From an uncultured Pseudomonas sp. (lineage in GTDB: Bacteria; Pseudomonadota; Gammaproteobacteria; Pseudomonadales; Pseudomonadaceae), in assembly GCF_946886105.1 (NCBI RefSeq), contig NZ_CAMPHV010000011.1:74803-138802 (forward strand): a stretch of DNA of 64,000 bases. Reading direction: 5' to 3'. Within the stretch, counting starts at the first letter, position 1; every line of letters begins with the position of its first letter. Under the pieces are notes generated by a model that worked only from the letters and a program-made list of their open reading frames with translations, was not told where the DNA came from and made no database searches. Shown piece after piece: positions 13,253 through 23,267 of the stretch. A program made the translations under genes and the position numbers.

Positions 13253-15088
13253 ATGTGTGGCATCGTAGGCGCCGTCGCCGAACGCAATATCACCGCCGTG
13301 TTGTTGGAAGGCCTCAAGCGCCTGGAATACCGCGGCTACGACAGCGCCGGGGTGGCGTTGCTGAACGATCAGGGCCTGTTGCAACGCAGCCGCCGTGTCG
13401 GCAAGGTCGCCGAGCTGCAGAACGCGTTGACCCTCGAACCCCTGGCCGGACGCCTGGGCATCGCCCACACCCGCTGGGCCACCCATGGCGCGCCGAGCGA
13501 GCGCAATGCCCACCCGCATTTTTCCGGCGAGGCGTTGGCGGTGGTGCACAACGGCATCATCGAAAACCACGACGCATTGCGTGAGCGCTTGCAGGCGCTG
13601 GGGTATGTCTTCAGCTCGGATACCGACACCGAAGTCATCGTCCACCTGCTCGAGCATAAGCTGCAGAGCCTGGACGACCTGGCCGACGCGCTGAAAGCCG
13701 CGGTCGCGGAGTTGCATGGCGCCTACGGTCTCGCGGTGATCAGCGCGAAACAACCGGACCGCCTGCTCGCTGCCCGCAGCGGCAGCCCATTGGTGATCGG
13801 CCTGGGGCTGGGCGAGAACTTCCTCGCTTCCGATCAGCTGGCGTTGCGTCAAGTGACGGACCGTTTCATGTACCTGGAAGAAGGCGATATCGCCGAGATC
13901 CGTCGCGACAGCGTGCTGATCTGGGATGTCGACGGTCAAGCCGTGGAGCGTGAAAGCGTGCAGTACCACGAAGGCGCCGAAGCCGCCGACAAGGGCGCGT
14001 TCCGCCACTTCATGCTCAAGGAGATCTTCGAGCAACCCAAGGTCGTGCAACGCACCCTCGAAGGCCGCCTGGGCAGCGACCATGTTCTGGTGCAGGCCTT
14101 CGGCCCGCAGGCGGCCGAGCTGTTCGGCAAAGTGAAGAATGTACAGATCGTCGCCTGCGGTACCAGTTACCACGCCGGCATGGTCGCCCGTTACTGGCTC
14201 GAAGAGTTGGCCGGGATTCCCTGTCAGATCGAAGTGGCCAGCGAATTCCGCTACCGCAAGGTGGTGGTGCAGCCCGACACCCTGTTCGTCAGCATTTCCC
14301 AGTCCGGCGAAACCGCCGATACCCTGGCGGCCCTGCGCAACGGTAAAGCGCTGGGTTATCTGGCCAGCCTGGCGATCTGCAACGTCGGCATCAGCTCCCT
14401 GGTGCGCGAGTCCGACCTCTGTCTGTTGACCCTGGCCGGCCCGGAAATCGGCGTGGCTTCGACCAAGGCGTTCACCACCCAACTGGTCGCACTGATGCTG
14501 CTGACCCTGTCCCTCGGTCAGGTTCGCGGCACCTTGGATAAACAGCTGGAAGCCGAATTGGTCGACCAACTACGCCGCCTGCCGACCCGTCTTGACGAAG
14601 CCCTGGCCATGGATAAGGTAGTCGAGAAAATCTCCGAACTGTTCGCCGAAAAACACCATGCCCTGTTCCTCGGCCGCGGCACCCAGTACCCGGTGGCGAT
14701 GGAAGGCGCGCTCAAGCTCAAGGAAATCTCCTATATCCACGCCGAGGCCTACCCGGCCGGCGAGCTCAAGCACGGGCCGCTGGCATTGGTCGACAGCGAT
14801 ATGCCGGTGGTCACGGTGGCGCCGAACAACGAACTGCTGGAAAAGCTCAAATCCAACCTGCAGGAAGTGCGCGCCCGCGGCGGCGAACTGGTGGTGTTCG
14901 CCGACCAGCAGGCCGGCATGAGCAACGGCGAGGGCACCCACGTGGTGAACATGCCGCATATCCACGATGCCCTGGCGCCGATCCTCTACACCATCCCGCT
15001 GCAGCTGCTGTCCTACTACGTCGCCGTGCTCAAGGGCACCGACGTCGACCAGCCGCGGAACCTGGCGAAAAGCGTAACGGTGGAGTAG
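13253..15088 (+). CDS. glmS: GlmS, glutamine-fructose-6-phosphate aminotransferase
   Basis: 611 residues. Cys2 of MCGIVG is the glutaminase nucleophile, with [10 protein letters not shown] and HTRWATHG completing the N-terminal Ntn domain (about 1-240). Two SIS isomerase domains follow, with [19 protein letters not shown] and the C-terminal KSVTVE. It converts fructose-6-P and glutamine to glucosamine-6-P, the first step towards UDP-GlcNAc made by GlmU two genes upstream. Its 3' end is the conserved attTn7 recognition region. Confidence 0.98.
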   Translation: MCGIVGAVAERNITAVLLEGLKRLEYRGYDSAGVALLNDQGLLQRSRRVGKVAELQNALTLEPLAGRLGIAHTRWATHGAPSERNAHPHFSGEALAVVHNGIIENHDALRERLQALGYVFSSDTDTEVIVHLLEHKLQSLDDLADALKAAVAELHGAYGLAVISAKQPDRLLAARSGSPLVIGLGLGENFLASDQLALRQVTDRFMYLEEGDIAEIRRDSVLIWDVDGQAVERESVQYHEGAEAADKGAFRHFMLKEIFEQPKVVQRTLEGRLGSDHVLVQAFGPQAAELFGKVKNVQIVACGTSYHAGMVARYWLEELAGIPCQIEVASEFRYRKVVVQPDTLFVSISQSGETADTLAALRNGKALGYLASLAICNVGISSLVRESDLCLLTLAGPEIGVASTKAFTTQLVALMLLTLSLGQVRGTLDKQLEAELVDQLRRLPTRLDEALAMDKVVEKISELFAEKHHALFLGRGTQYPVAMEGALKLKEISYIHAEAYPAGELKHGPLALVDSDMPVVTVAPNNELLEKLKSNLQEVRARGGELVVFADQQAGMSNGEGTHVVNMPHIHDALAPILYTIPLQLLSYYVAVLKGTDVDQPRNLAKSVTVE

Positions 15089-15115
15089 GGCATTGCAATT
15101 CGATTAACTGCACCG
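15030..15115 (+). other. attTn7 region (empty)
   Basis: In many bacteria TnsD of Tn7 recognises the last codons of glmS (here encoding LAKSVTVE) and directs insertion about 25 bases past the stop, here near 15113. No Tn7 end is visible, so the site is unoccupied. Assignment rests on known biology and on the conserved glmS 3' sequence. Confidence 0.5.
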
Positions 15116-15125
15116 GAGAGCGGCC

Positions 15126-15356
15126 ATGCAGCGTGAAGAAATAAAGAGCAAGCAAGCCCAAGGCGTGCTTTTCGATACCCATGTCATCGTCAACCCGGCG
15201 AATACCCGGGAATGGATAGTGCTGTTCAAGAAAGGTGCGGGCACCAGCTATTTTCTGGTCGACGCGCAGGAACAGGTGGAGTCGTTCGTCGACCTGAACG
15301 TACTGATCGAAGAGCTGCGTGGCCTTGGCATAAAAGGTGCTGAGATCCATATCTGA
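15126..15356 (+). CDS. Conserved small protein of unknown function
   Basis: 76 residues starting MQREEIKSKQAQGVLFDTHV, preceded by a GGAGAGCGGCC ribosome binding site. It is soluble, without signal peptide or membrane segment. It has the look of a compact alpha/beta domain (VIVNPANTREWIVLFKK, then SYFLVDAQEQVESFVDLN). It lies directly downstream of glmS. I do not recognise a characterised family; good RBS and pseudomonad-like codon use argue that it is real. Confidence 0.7.
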   Translation: MQREEIKSKQAQGVLFDTHVIVNPANTREWIVLFKKGAGTSYFLVDAQEQVESFVDLNVLIEELRGLGIKGAEIHI

Positions 15357-15378
15357 TCTCGCCACCTACAGGCGCTTT

Positions 15379-16134
15379 ATGCCCATTCACTATGCGCGAC
15401 GTTTAACCGGCCGCAAGCGCAGCGCGACGGCCAACCGGCACCTCGGTTACGCCCTGGCCTTGGTCGCCGGGGCGATCAATGCCGGTGGCTTTCTCGCGGT
15501 GCAGCAGTACACCTCGCATATGACCGGCATCGTTTCGGCGATGGCCGACAATATCGCCTTGGGCGCTTTTGAATTGGTGCTGAGCGGTGCCGGCGGCCTG
15601 TTGTCCTTTCTTCTGGGCGCGGCCTGCTCGACGGTGATGGTCCGCTATTCGCGGCGTCGCGGCCTGCACAGCGAGTACGCCTTGCCATTGTTGCTGGAAG
15701 CGATACTGCTGCTGTGTTTCGGCTTTCTCGGCACCGCTATGGCACAGATAACCGGCCTGTTCGTGCCGCTTACAGTGATGTTGCTGTGTTTCATCATGGG
15801 CTTGCAGAACGCGCTGATCACCAAGCTCTCCAGAGCCGAGATCCGCACCACCCATATCACCGGCATCGTCACCGATATCGGCATCGAACTGGGCAAGCTG
15901 GTGTATTGGAATCACCGCTCGTCCAGCGACAGGGTCATGGCCGACCGCGAGCGTCTTGGGCTGCTGGCCTTGCTGCTGCTGTTCTTCTTTCTCGGCGGTG
16001 TGCTCGGGGCCTTTGGCTTCAAACATCTGGGGTACGTATCGACGGTACCATTGGCCCTGTTGCTGGTGACGCTGGCTGGGGTGCCGGCGTTGGACGATGT
16101 GCTTTTTCTGATGCGTCGCCATCTGCGCAGGTAG
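15379..16134 (+). CDS. DUF1275 (YoaK-like) inner-membrane protein
   Basis: 251 residues from the ATG at 15379. About six hydrophobic segments are present. The N-terminal GAINAGGFLAVQQYTSHMTG and the later ALITKLSRAEIRTTHITGIVTDIG are the conserved DUF1275 motifs. The family has no firm function; weak similarity to transporters is sometimes noted. The gene is 22 bases beyond the small ORF and ends tail to tail with tssA, so it marks the right border of the core-genome block. Confidence 0.88.
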   Translation: MPIHYARRLTGRKRSATANRHLGYALALVAGAINAGGFLAVQQYTSHMTGIVSAMADNIALGAFELVLSGAGGLLSFLLGAACSTVMVRYSRRRGLHSEYALPLLLEAILLLCFGFLGTAMAQITGLFVPLTVMLLCFIMGLQNALITKLSRAEIRTTHITGIVTDIGIELGKLVYWNHRSSSDRVMADRERLGLLALLLLFFFLGGVLGAFGFKHLGYVSTVPLALLLVTLAGVPALDDVLFLMRRHLRR

Positions 16135-16145
16135 CGAGCGCGGCG

Positions 16146-17204
16146 TTACGGCAACACCCCCAGCAAAGTCCACAACCGCCGCGATTCAGGGTCGGCGTTG
16201 ATCAATTCCGCGAGTAGGTCGCGCAGCGGCTTCTGGCCCCACTCGACGGCGCGGTTGATCAGGTAGGGCACCGGGCTATGGGGTTCGGTCTTGGCCAGGT
16301 ATTCGGCGACCAGCGCCAGTTGCCGATAGGCTTCGTCGCGGCTGGTCGGCGCCCGGCCCATGGGCACCGCGGGCGGCGCCTCCTCGGTGAAGAACGGCGT
16401 TTCGTCGACGACCGGCTGGGGTGGTGTGGCGGGATGCATGGCGAGGAACTCCTGCATTAGCGTGGTCAACTGCTCGATGGTTTGCCGCAGTGGGGTGAAC
16501 GAGGGCGAGTCGAAGGCCAGTTGGGCATCGCTCCAGGCTTCCAACCGGGCCAATGCCGTGCGGCTTTCCGTGAGCCAGAGGATGTTCTGGCGAAATTGCA
16601 CGCCGGGCAGCATGCGCAGGGTGTCGTTCAACTGCCGCTGGGTCGATTGCGCGGCTTCGCGTTCCGCTTTGGCGTTCTTGCTGTCGCCACCGGTCAGCAG
16701 TTTACGCTGCAGCTGCTGCCAGTCGGCAAAGCTGTATTTGGCGAATTCCTGGCCCACTTCACCGAGCAGCGGTACACGCAACAGCAACACTTCGCTATAG
16801 CGTCGGATCAACCATTCGAGCGGGCTGGAGCGCCAGGACAGGTCGCCGTCTTCCGGTTGCGGATGCAACTCGTCGGCGAAGCGTTCGCAGAGGTTGGCCA
16901 GCAGATTCAGTCCCGCCGCCAATCCGGCGAAACCGTGGCGGTGCAACCAGGCTTCGCCGAGCCAGGCGGCGACCATCATGTCCTTGCTCTTGCGGCTGAG
17001 CAGATCGCTGGCCTGACGCTCCACCGCGACCCAGTCGGCGCGCTTCAGGTCGGCTTGCCAAACGCCGGTGGGCAGACTTTCGTCATCCTCGCGGCGGGCT
17101 TCGCGCAAGGCGTCGTATTCCGGCTGATGGCGGATATTGACCCCACAGGGATGCGGGCCGGCGATCGGCTCCAGCAACCCGGCGGCTTGAAGGGCGACGT
17201 CCAT
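16146..17204 (-). CDS. tssA: TssA, T6SS baseplate/sheath assembly coordinator
   Basis: 352 residues. The N-terminal ImpA_N domain begins with LLEPIAGPHPCGVNIRHQPEYD. A charged linker around residues 250-290 leads to a C-terminal TPR-like segment (SRDEAYRQLALVAEYLAKTE, PLRDLLAELI). TssA helps recruit baseplate and prime sheath/tube growth. It is the last gene of the leftward operon tssJ-K-L-M-A, 15 bases after tssM, with an AGGAG ribosome binding site. Confidence 0.95.
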   Translation of the reverse strand: MDVALQAAGLLEPIAGPHPCGVNIRHQPEYDALREARREDDESLPTGVWQADLKRADWVAVERQASDLLSRKSKDMMVAAWLGEAWLHRHGFAGLAAGLNLLANLCERFADELHPQPEDGDLSWRSSPLEWLIRRYSEVLLLRVPLLGEVGQEFAKYSFADWQQLQRKLLTGGDSKNAKAEREAAQSTQRQLNDTLRMLPGVQFRQNILWLTESRTALARLEAWSDAQLAFDSPSFTPLRQTIEQLTTLMQEFLAMHPATPPQPVVDETPFFTEEAPPAVPMGRAPTSRDEAYRQLALVAEYLAKTEPHSPVPYLINRAVEWGQKPLRDLLAELINADPESRRLWTLLGVLP

Positions 17205-17219
17205 TGGTGTGGCTAACTC

Positions 17220-20200
17220 CTAAGGGGGGCTCGGTTCGCCGCTGGGCAGCGCCACCGGTTGGGCAATGCCTGGCGACATGGCCAGGGCATCGGCCGGGGC
17301 CAGCGAGAAGGGTGACGCCGGCGACTTGACCGGCAGCGGTGCTATGGCCAGGGGGACTTTGCCGCTGGCATTCATCAGGGCCACGCGGACAAACATCAAC
17401 GCATGGTTATCGGGACTGTAGGGGGCATAGACCGGCAAGCGGAAGGCCAGCGGCGTCTCGCTGTAATCGATGGTCGCCAGGCGCTCGAAGGCGACATGGG
17501 TACGCAGCAAGCGCAGCAATGCCCAAGGCCCTTCATATTCCCAGCCAGCCTCGTATTCGAACACCGCCAAGGCCGGTTGCAAGGGGTCGTCCGCCGGTTT
17601 CTGCGCGCCGTTCTTGGCCCAGCGCAGCAAGAGCTTGACCGGCTCGCCGAGGGTCCAGCGCATGCGGCTATCGTCGCCTCCGGGATAGCGGATCGATTCG
17701 CTGCCCGACTGCATCGACCACTCGATCACCTGATCGGCGCCGAGCTCGGCATCGCGGTCAGTGCGCCAGCGCACGTCCAGGTCGATGCCCTTGATGCCGT
17801 CCTGATCGCGCTGGAACATCGGGTCGAGCCAGACCCGGGCACGTTGCAGGTGATCGAGGAAGTCCGCCGCCGCCAGGGCATCCGAGGATGGGCTTTGCGC
17901 CAATCCGGCTTGCGCCTGGGTCAGGTTCTCATCGAGCAATTGCAGGAACAGACGCACGCGGTCGGGATCGGCGTCCGGCGCGTTGAGGTTGAACGAGAAG
18001 GGGAATCGGCCCGCCAGATAATGTGAGAAATAGTTCGACAGGCGGTTCCAGGCGGCTGCTGCAGTCTGCTCCTGCAGATAGGCACAACGCTGTGTGGCCA
18101 GGCCGGCGACTTCGCGTGCGCGGAGCGAGAACTCATCCATGCCTTTGGGTAACTCGGCTTCGCTGAGCACGGTGCGGCAATTGCCCAGTTCCATGCTGTT
18201 GAGGTTATTGGCGAAGCGTTCGAACAGTGCCGGCGCGCTGTTGGGGTTCTGCTCGGCATATTTTGCCAGCTCTGTCGCCATCGCCTCCCAACGTTGCAAC
18301 TGCTCGAGATGCCCGGAAGCCAGGCTCAAGCGATGCGCCTGTAGCCAATCGAGCGCCGGCGCGACACGACTGTGCAGGTCGGCGACCAGGTTGGCTTGTG
18401 CAGCGAGGTATTGCTGCATGTCCTGTGCGGTAGCGGAGCGATAGGCGCGCAGCCCGGGGTTCGGTCCACCGTCCCACCAGGCGAAATCGCCGTGCAGGGG
18501 TTGATACAGGCCCAGCACTTGCAGCTCTTGGTTGGCGCTGGCGAGGTCTTGCAAGGCGCGGCGATTGAGTTCTTGCAGCACCGCATTGGCCATGTCCGTA
18601 TGGCCGAGGGTCTGAAATGCCGCCGCCACGTCGGTGGCATCCTGCGCCGATACGTTGAACGCGCGATTGCCATTCAGGCCGATTACCGCGTTCGGCTTGG
18701 GCGAGGTGAACAGGCGCCAGAGTGTGGTGGCCGTGCTCGTTTGAGCGCTGCTGGTCAGTGCGTTGCGATACGCGTAAGGAACCTTGGCGATGCCCTGCTC
18801 GAGGTAGTTGCGGTAGCTGGCGATATAACGCAGGGCGCTTTGCAGGCTGTCATCGTCGATGCCTTGCAGGGCTTCGCCGTGGAAGCCCGCTTCAGCGCTT
18901 GCCAATGCGGCGGCGGCGAAATCCTGGCGCAGCAACATGTCGATTGCGGTATCCAGTTTGACCACGCTGGGTTGCAGTTCGATGTTGCCGCCACTTTGCT
19001 GGCGCAGGACGCTGTCGTGTGGGTCGTCCTCGCTGAGCCACTGGTCGCGGAATACCTTTTGCAGGTAGCTGGCGTGGCTCTGGATCTGGTCGACAACCGC
19101 CGAGCCGATCAAACTGCTCTGCCGGGCTTCGTCGAGCATTGCCGAATAGCCCGGAGCCAGATCCTGTCCAGAACTGCTGCTCCAGGCGGTGTTGGTGGCA
19201 TCGACCATGCGGCGCAACTGGGCGATGTTCAGGCTCAGTTCTTCCAGATCGAGAATCGAATTGCGCTGGCCGTTCTGCAGGTACTGCAGGTGGCGTCTGA
19301 CTTGCCCGGCGGTACTGCTGAAGCTTTCGTCGGCGAACAGGCGATCGAGCCACATGCGCATTTGCAGAGCGAATTGTTTACCCGTCGCGTCGCGAACTGG
19401 TAGGAGTTCTATCGGTCTGGCAAGGCCCTTGCTGACGCGGGCCAATAACCAGTTGTAACGGCTGTGCAGCGGCAGGGCTTCGGCCTTGAGGTCGAGATCA
19501 AGCAGCTCGCTGGACAGCGCGGCGGCATCGTCGAGCGGGCTCTTGCTGCCGTCTAGCATAAGGTTGAAGAGCGCACTTTGCTTCTCCAGGGCGATCGCCT
19601 GATCGAGCAACTGCCGGGCGCGTAAGTAGCTCGACCAGGTTTCCGGCGATTCGGCTTCGCCGCTACGGTGGCGTTGGCCATTCATACGCGCCGTGCTGAT
19701 ATCCTCGATATCGCGTTGCAGCGCCCCGCGCAACGGCTGGTAGAGGCGCTGGCTGGCAAGGGTGCGCATGTGCTGGCGCAATTGTGGGTCGAGCGGTGAG
19801 AACAGCGAACTGGGCAACAGCACCGAGGTATAGCGCCAGCGCGGTGCTTCGTCGAGCACCGTCCAGAACGCGCCGATGCTCGTGCGAGCGCCCTGATCGC
19901 TAAGTAGTCCGGGGCGATAGTCGCTTGGGATTTCCCGCAGCAGGCCTGCCAGGGTATCGGCGTCCTGGCTTTCGACCTGCCAGAGCCAGAGCATGCCCAC
20001 CAGCCAGAACAGACCAAACACTGCCGCGCTGATTCCCACCACGCGTTGCCAGCGGCGCCGCAAGTAGAGAATGCGCGGCACAGGCTGAGTCAGACCCTGT
20101 TCGGCCAGCACCCGCTGGCGCAGCAGGCGGCCGACGAACAGCGGTTCGCGCGGCAGCTCTTCGACTTCGGTCAGCGGGTCGGTATCGAAGCCGGGTACCG

Positions 20201-21083
20201 GTATTGCCGCACAGAAGTAGATGCCGCGCAATTGCGCGGCCTCGCCCAGGGCGCTGCCTTGAAAGACCGGATCGCAAAGGGTTTGCAGGTTGCTGCGAAT
20301 GGCTTCGAACTGGCGCGGCAGCAGGTAGAGTGCTTCTTCGGTTCTGCCGGACAAGACCCCCAGCTCGGTAATCTCCTCGGACAGTGCGCGCACCAGTTGG
20401 TCGATCGCGATCTCGCTCCATTCCGGGTGCCAGGCGGTGCCTGGGGCGAATGGTGAGGACCAGCCGAGGATCCGCTCACGGGCATCGTTGGGCAGTGCGT
20501 CGGCCAACTCCTTGATGCCCGGCACGCTTTCCAGTCCGGTCACCAGCAGGTAGACCGGCACGCTCAGACCCAGTCGCTGCAGCAGTTCGTTGAACTTGCG
20601 CCGCGCCGCCATGCCCGCTGCGGCGGCTTGATCGGGCGCCCACAGCTGCTCGGCCGGTACCGTCCAGATCACCGCATCGAGCGGCCGTCCGGCGCGCATC
20701 ATCACCAGCATGCGCAGCAAGCGCCACCAGGCGGCGATCTGCACCAGGGCGCCTTCGCCGTGATTGAACATGGCGCCAGGTATCGCCAGCACCGCGGCAT
20801 CGCTGTCGTACCACCAGCGGCCGAACCAGCCGGGTTTGCCGGAACTGGACAAGCGCCAGCCGGTGCACAGCTCGCGGGTCTGTTGTTCGTCGCCGAGCAG
20901 CAGGATCCACGGCGTCTGATAGCGGTCCTTGATGCCCAGGTCGCGTTCCATTTGCTGCACGGCGAAATAACAGCTGCGCGCGGCCCCGTCGATGCGCCCG
21001 CGCAACCACCAGAGCAGAACGCCGAGCAGGAGCAGAAGCAGCAAAACGCCGAATACCAGCAGGACTATCTCCAGTCCGCTCAT
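17220..21083 (-). CDS. tssM: TssM (IcmF), T6SS membrane-complex protein
   Basis: 1287 residues from the ATG at 21083, which overlaps the tssL stop (ATGA). A longer frame upstream only re-reads tssL. There is one strongly hydrophobic N-terminal helix (residues 4-26) and a second at about 347-368, followed by the large periplasmic part that contacts TssJ. The position where IcmF proteins usually carry a P-loop reads ILLLGDEQQTREL (about 60-72), without a GKT/S, so ATP binding appears lost. TssM spans the inner membrane and periplasm to build the TssJLM channel. Confidence 0.95.
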   Translation of the reverse strand: MSGLEIVLLVFGVLLLLLLLGVLLWWLRGRIDGAARSCYFAVQQMERDLGIKDRYQTPWILLLGDEQQTRELCTGWRLSSSGKPGWFGRWWYDSDAAVLAIPGAMFNHGEGALVQIAAWWRLLRMLVMMRAGRPLDAVIWTVPAEQLWAPDQAAAAGMAARRKFNELLQRLGLSVPVYLLVTGLESVPGIKELADALPNDARERILGWSSPFAPGTAWHPEWSEIAIDQLVRALSEEITELGVLSGRTEEALYLLPRQFEAIRSNLQTLCDPVFQGSALGEAAQLRGIYFCAAIPVPGFDTDPLTEVEELPREPLFVGRLLRQRVLAEQGLTQPVPRILYLRRRWQRVVGISAAVFGLFWLVGMLWLWQVESQDADTLAGLLREIPSDYRPGLLSDQGARTSIGAFWTVLDEAPRWRYTSVLLPSSLFSPLDPQLRQHMRTLASQRLYQPLRGALQRDIEDISTARMNGQRHRSGEAESPETWSSYLRARQLLDQAIALEKQSALFNLMLDGSKSPLDDAAALSSELLDLDLKAEALPLHSRYNWLLARVSKGLARPIELLPVRDATGKQFALQMRMWLDRLFADESFSSTAGQVRRHLQYLQNGQRNSILDLEELSLNIAQLRRMVDATNTAWSSSSGQDLAPGYSAMLDEARQSSLIGSAVVDQIQSHASYLQKVFRDQWLSEDDPHDSVLRQQSGGNIELQPSVVKLDTAIDMLLRQDFAAAALASAEAGFHGEALQGIDDDSLQSALRYIASYRNYLEQGIAKVPYAYRNALTSSAQTSTATTLWRLFTSPKPNAVIGLNGNRAFNVSAQDATDVAAAFQTLGHTDMANAVLQELNRRALQDLASANQELQVLGLYQPLHGDFAWWDGGPNPGLRAYRSATAQDMQQYLAAQANLVADLHSRVAPALDWLQAHRLSLASGHLEQLQRWEAMATELAKYAEQNPNSAPALFERFANNLNSMELGNCRTVLSEAELPKGMDEFSLRAREVAGLATQRCAYLQEQTAAAAWNRLSNYFSHYLAGRFPFSFNLNAPDADPDRVRLFLQLLDENLTQAQAGLAQSPSSDALAAADFLDHLQRARVWLDPMFQRDQDGIKGIDLDVRWRTDRDAELGADQVIEWSMQSGSESIRYPGGDDSRMRWTLGEPVKLLLRWAKNGAQKPADDPLQPALAVFEYEAGWEYEGPWALLRLLRTHVAFERLATIDYSETPLAFRLPVYAPYSPDNHALMFVRVALMNASGKVPLAIAPLPVKSPASPFSLAPADALAMSPGIAQPVALPSGEPSPP

Positions 21084-21844
21084 AGACGCTGCTCCCGGGT
21101 GATATCGGCTTGATCGAGGGCGTGTTCCAGACGGCTGGCGATGTCGCGCCAGAGCAAATGGCCGATTGCCAGAATCAGCACCAGGCCAAGGCCGATGAAC
21201 AGGCTCAGGCGCAAACCGTCGGGCAGCATGCGACGTACCGGTAACCGGCTGGGCGGTGCCATCGCGGGTTGTTCGAGCATCGGCCCGACGGTTTGCGTAT
21301 CGGCATCGCGTTGCCAGGCGAAGGCGAACAGCGCGTATCGCCATTTCTCATGCAGAAGCTGCCCGCGGGCGCCGCGTAGGCGCCCCTGAAAACCCAGATT
21401 CAAGCATTGCAAATAGACATTGGCCAGATCGCGGGTGGCCGGATCGCATTCGCCGAGCAGTTTGTTGATCGCCCGCGGAATCCGTTCGCCCGCCGCGCGG
21501 CTGTTGAACAGACGCGACTCCAGCGGTTGTTCCTGCCATTGCTGGCGGCCCGGCCAGGGACTGAACAGCAGGGTTTCGTCGAGCAGCGCGACAAAGGCGT
21601 AGACCATGGCCTTGGCCTGCCCGCCCGGGGCGTCGCCGACCGCCGCATAGGCGTCGCGCCAGAGCCGGCGGGTCAGCCGGCTCGCCTCCGTAGCGGCCTG
21701 GGCCACCGCGTGTTCGGCGCCTTCCGTGGAGTTGGACAGCGCGGGCCAGATATCCAGCCATTGGGCCCAGGACTTGCCGAAAGCCGCGCTCAAGGGCGCT
21801 TGATTCATCGACCCGCTGCGCAAACGTGAGAGGCTATCTGACAT
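21080..21844 (-). CDS. tssL: TssL (DotU), T6SS membrane-complex protein
   Basis: 254 residues from the ATG at 21844; a GTG at 21853 directly after the tssK stop would add three residues. It has the DotU cytoplasmic helical domain, with FVALLDETLLFSPWPGRQQW as family signature, and a single C-terminal membrane helix (RLSLFIGLGLVLILAIGHLL). No peptidoglycan-binding OmpA extension follows, so cell-wall anchoring must come from another protein. It forms the TssJLM complex with its neighbours. Confidence 0.94.
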   Translation of the reverse strand: MSDSLSRLRSGSMNQAPLSAAFGKSWAQWLDIWPALSNSTEGAEHAVAQAATEASRLTRRLWRDAYAAVGDAPGGQAKAMVYAFVALLDETLLFSPWPGRQQWQEQPLESRLFNSRAAGERIPRAINKLLGECDPATRDLANVYLQCLNLGFQGRLRGARGQLLHEKWRYALFAFAWQRDADTQTVGPMLEQPAMAPPSRLPVRRMLPDGLRLSLFIGLGLVLILAIGHLLWRDIASRLEHALDQADITREQRL

Positions 21845-21853
21845 GGCGCGCAC

Positions 21854-23194
21854 TCACTCGTCGGTGCTGCCGTTTACGTCTGGCACGAACAGCACCACTT
21901 CCCAGGGCTCGACGCCGGTGCCGCCGCCAGGCACGAGAATGCGCAGACGCTGACTGGGATCGAACCACTCGCGCTCCCCTTGCAGGGCGAACAAGCGGGT
22001 ATCCTCGCTCACGCTGTAAGCGATCTGTTCGCTACGGCTCAGCGGTTGCTGCGGCATGCCGTGCATGCGTTGTCGGGCTAGGGTGACGATGTGTTTTTCA
22101 GAGGCGACTATGGCGCTCTCCATCCATTGGCTGGCGGTGTGTTCGCCGACCCCGGCGGGCATGCGCAGGCCAATCACCAGGCGTTTCCAGGACTCTTCGC
22201 GGGCTGGTATATCGATCCAGAAACCGTGCTTGTCGCGGTTGAACGACAAGGTACGATAGCCGGCGCGTACCAGATCCAGGGTAGCGTTCAGCCAATCGAG
22301 AACCTGCGTGTAACCGGCCAGCAATTCCTCGTAGGCCAATGGGTCGAAGGCCGGCACGCCGGCCAGCGGGTTGAGCGTGCACAGCGAACCGGCCATGCCG
22401 GTCAGTAACTGGTGCAGGTTCGCCGGTGCGGCGACGCGGCTGCCGAGGGCGGCTTCGACTTCCGGCAGCCGCGCCCAGAGAGCGGCGAGCAGGCGGCCGA
22501 TTTCCTGGCAATCCTCTGCATTGCCGGCCTGCTGCGCCTGGCGCAAACGTCCGGCGAGATACACGCATTTCTCCCGGGTGCGTGCGCAGAGTGCGGCGAC
22601 CTTCTGCCCCAGCAGCGATTCCGGTAGCAACCGGGACGCCGGGGCCACATAGGGAATACGGGCGTAACCGCCGCCCTGCTTGCCGATGCGCAGCAGCGGT
22701 AGGCACACCGAGTCGGCCTTGTTGCTTTCGCACACCAGATGCAGATCGGCACGCCAGACATTGATCGGTTCGGGAAACAGGCCGCTGGCCAGGTCCGGCA
22801 CCGGCTCGCTGTCCACGGACTGGAAACGCCCGCTCAGCGGCGCCAATTGCCCGGCGCGATACAGCGGTGCGATGGCCAGGTAAACGGTGGTCATGTATTG
22901 CGGCGAGGCATCGATGGCTTCGACGACATCCAATTCCAGCACCCTGCGGCTGGCGGCATCGAAGCCGACCGGCAAGCCGTCGGGGAGAATCGCGTCGAGG
23001 GCGGTGATGCGCACTTTGCCGCTGCTCAGTGCGGATTCGTCGACTTCCAGCGTATCGACACCCCAGAACCACGGCTGCGCCGCCGCCGCTTGGCGCGAGG
23101 CCAGTGCTTCGGCCCGCAAACCTTGCAGCTGGAAATGCTGTGGCAGCAGGTGCATGCCTTCGTGCCAGCAGATTGCATCCGGTATGCCGCTCAT
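21854..23194 (-). CDS. tssK: TssK, T6SS baseplate-membrane complex connector
   Basis: 446 residues. The N-terminal motif ICWHEGMHLLPQHFQLQ is diagnostic. TssK trimers link the TssEFG baseplate wedges to TssL/TssM. A GGAGGGGG ribosome binding site precedes the ATG. It is the second gene of the leftward operon, 73 bases after tssJ. Confidence 0.96.
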   Translation of the reverse strand: MSGIPDAICWHEGMHLLPQHFQLQGLRAEALASRQAAAAQPWFWGVDTLEVDESALSSGKVRITALDAILPDGLPVGFDAASRRVLELDVVEAIDASPQYMTTVYLAIAPLYRAGQLAPLSGRFQSVDSEPVPDLASGLFPEPINVWRADLHLVCESNKADSVCLPLLRIGKQGGGYARIPYVAPASRLLPESLLGQKVAALCARTREKCVYLAGRLRQAQQAGNAEDCQEIGRLLAALWARLPEVEAALGSRVAAPANLHQLLTGMAGSLCTLNPLAGVPAFDPLAYEELLAGYTQVLDWLNATLDLVRAGYRTLSFNRDKHGFWIDIPAREESWKRLVIGLRMPAGVGEHTASQWMESAIVASEKHIVTLARQRMHGMPQQPLSRSEQIAYSVSEDTRLFALQGEREWFDPSQRLRILVPGGGTGVEPWEVVLFVPDVNGSTDE

Positions 23195-23267
23195 GCAACG
23201 CCCCCTCCGACGTCCATTTTGGTATTGCAGGTAGCGTCGCGTCCCCGCCCGCGTGTCCGTGCGCTAC

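Noticed and set aside
13172..14569. Long minus-strand open frame over glmS
   Set aside because: Same reason: a shadow of glmS without family signature.
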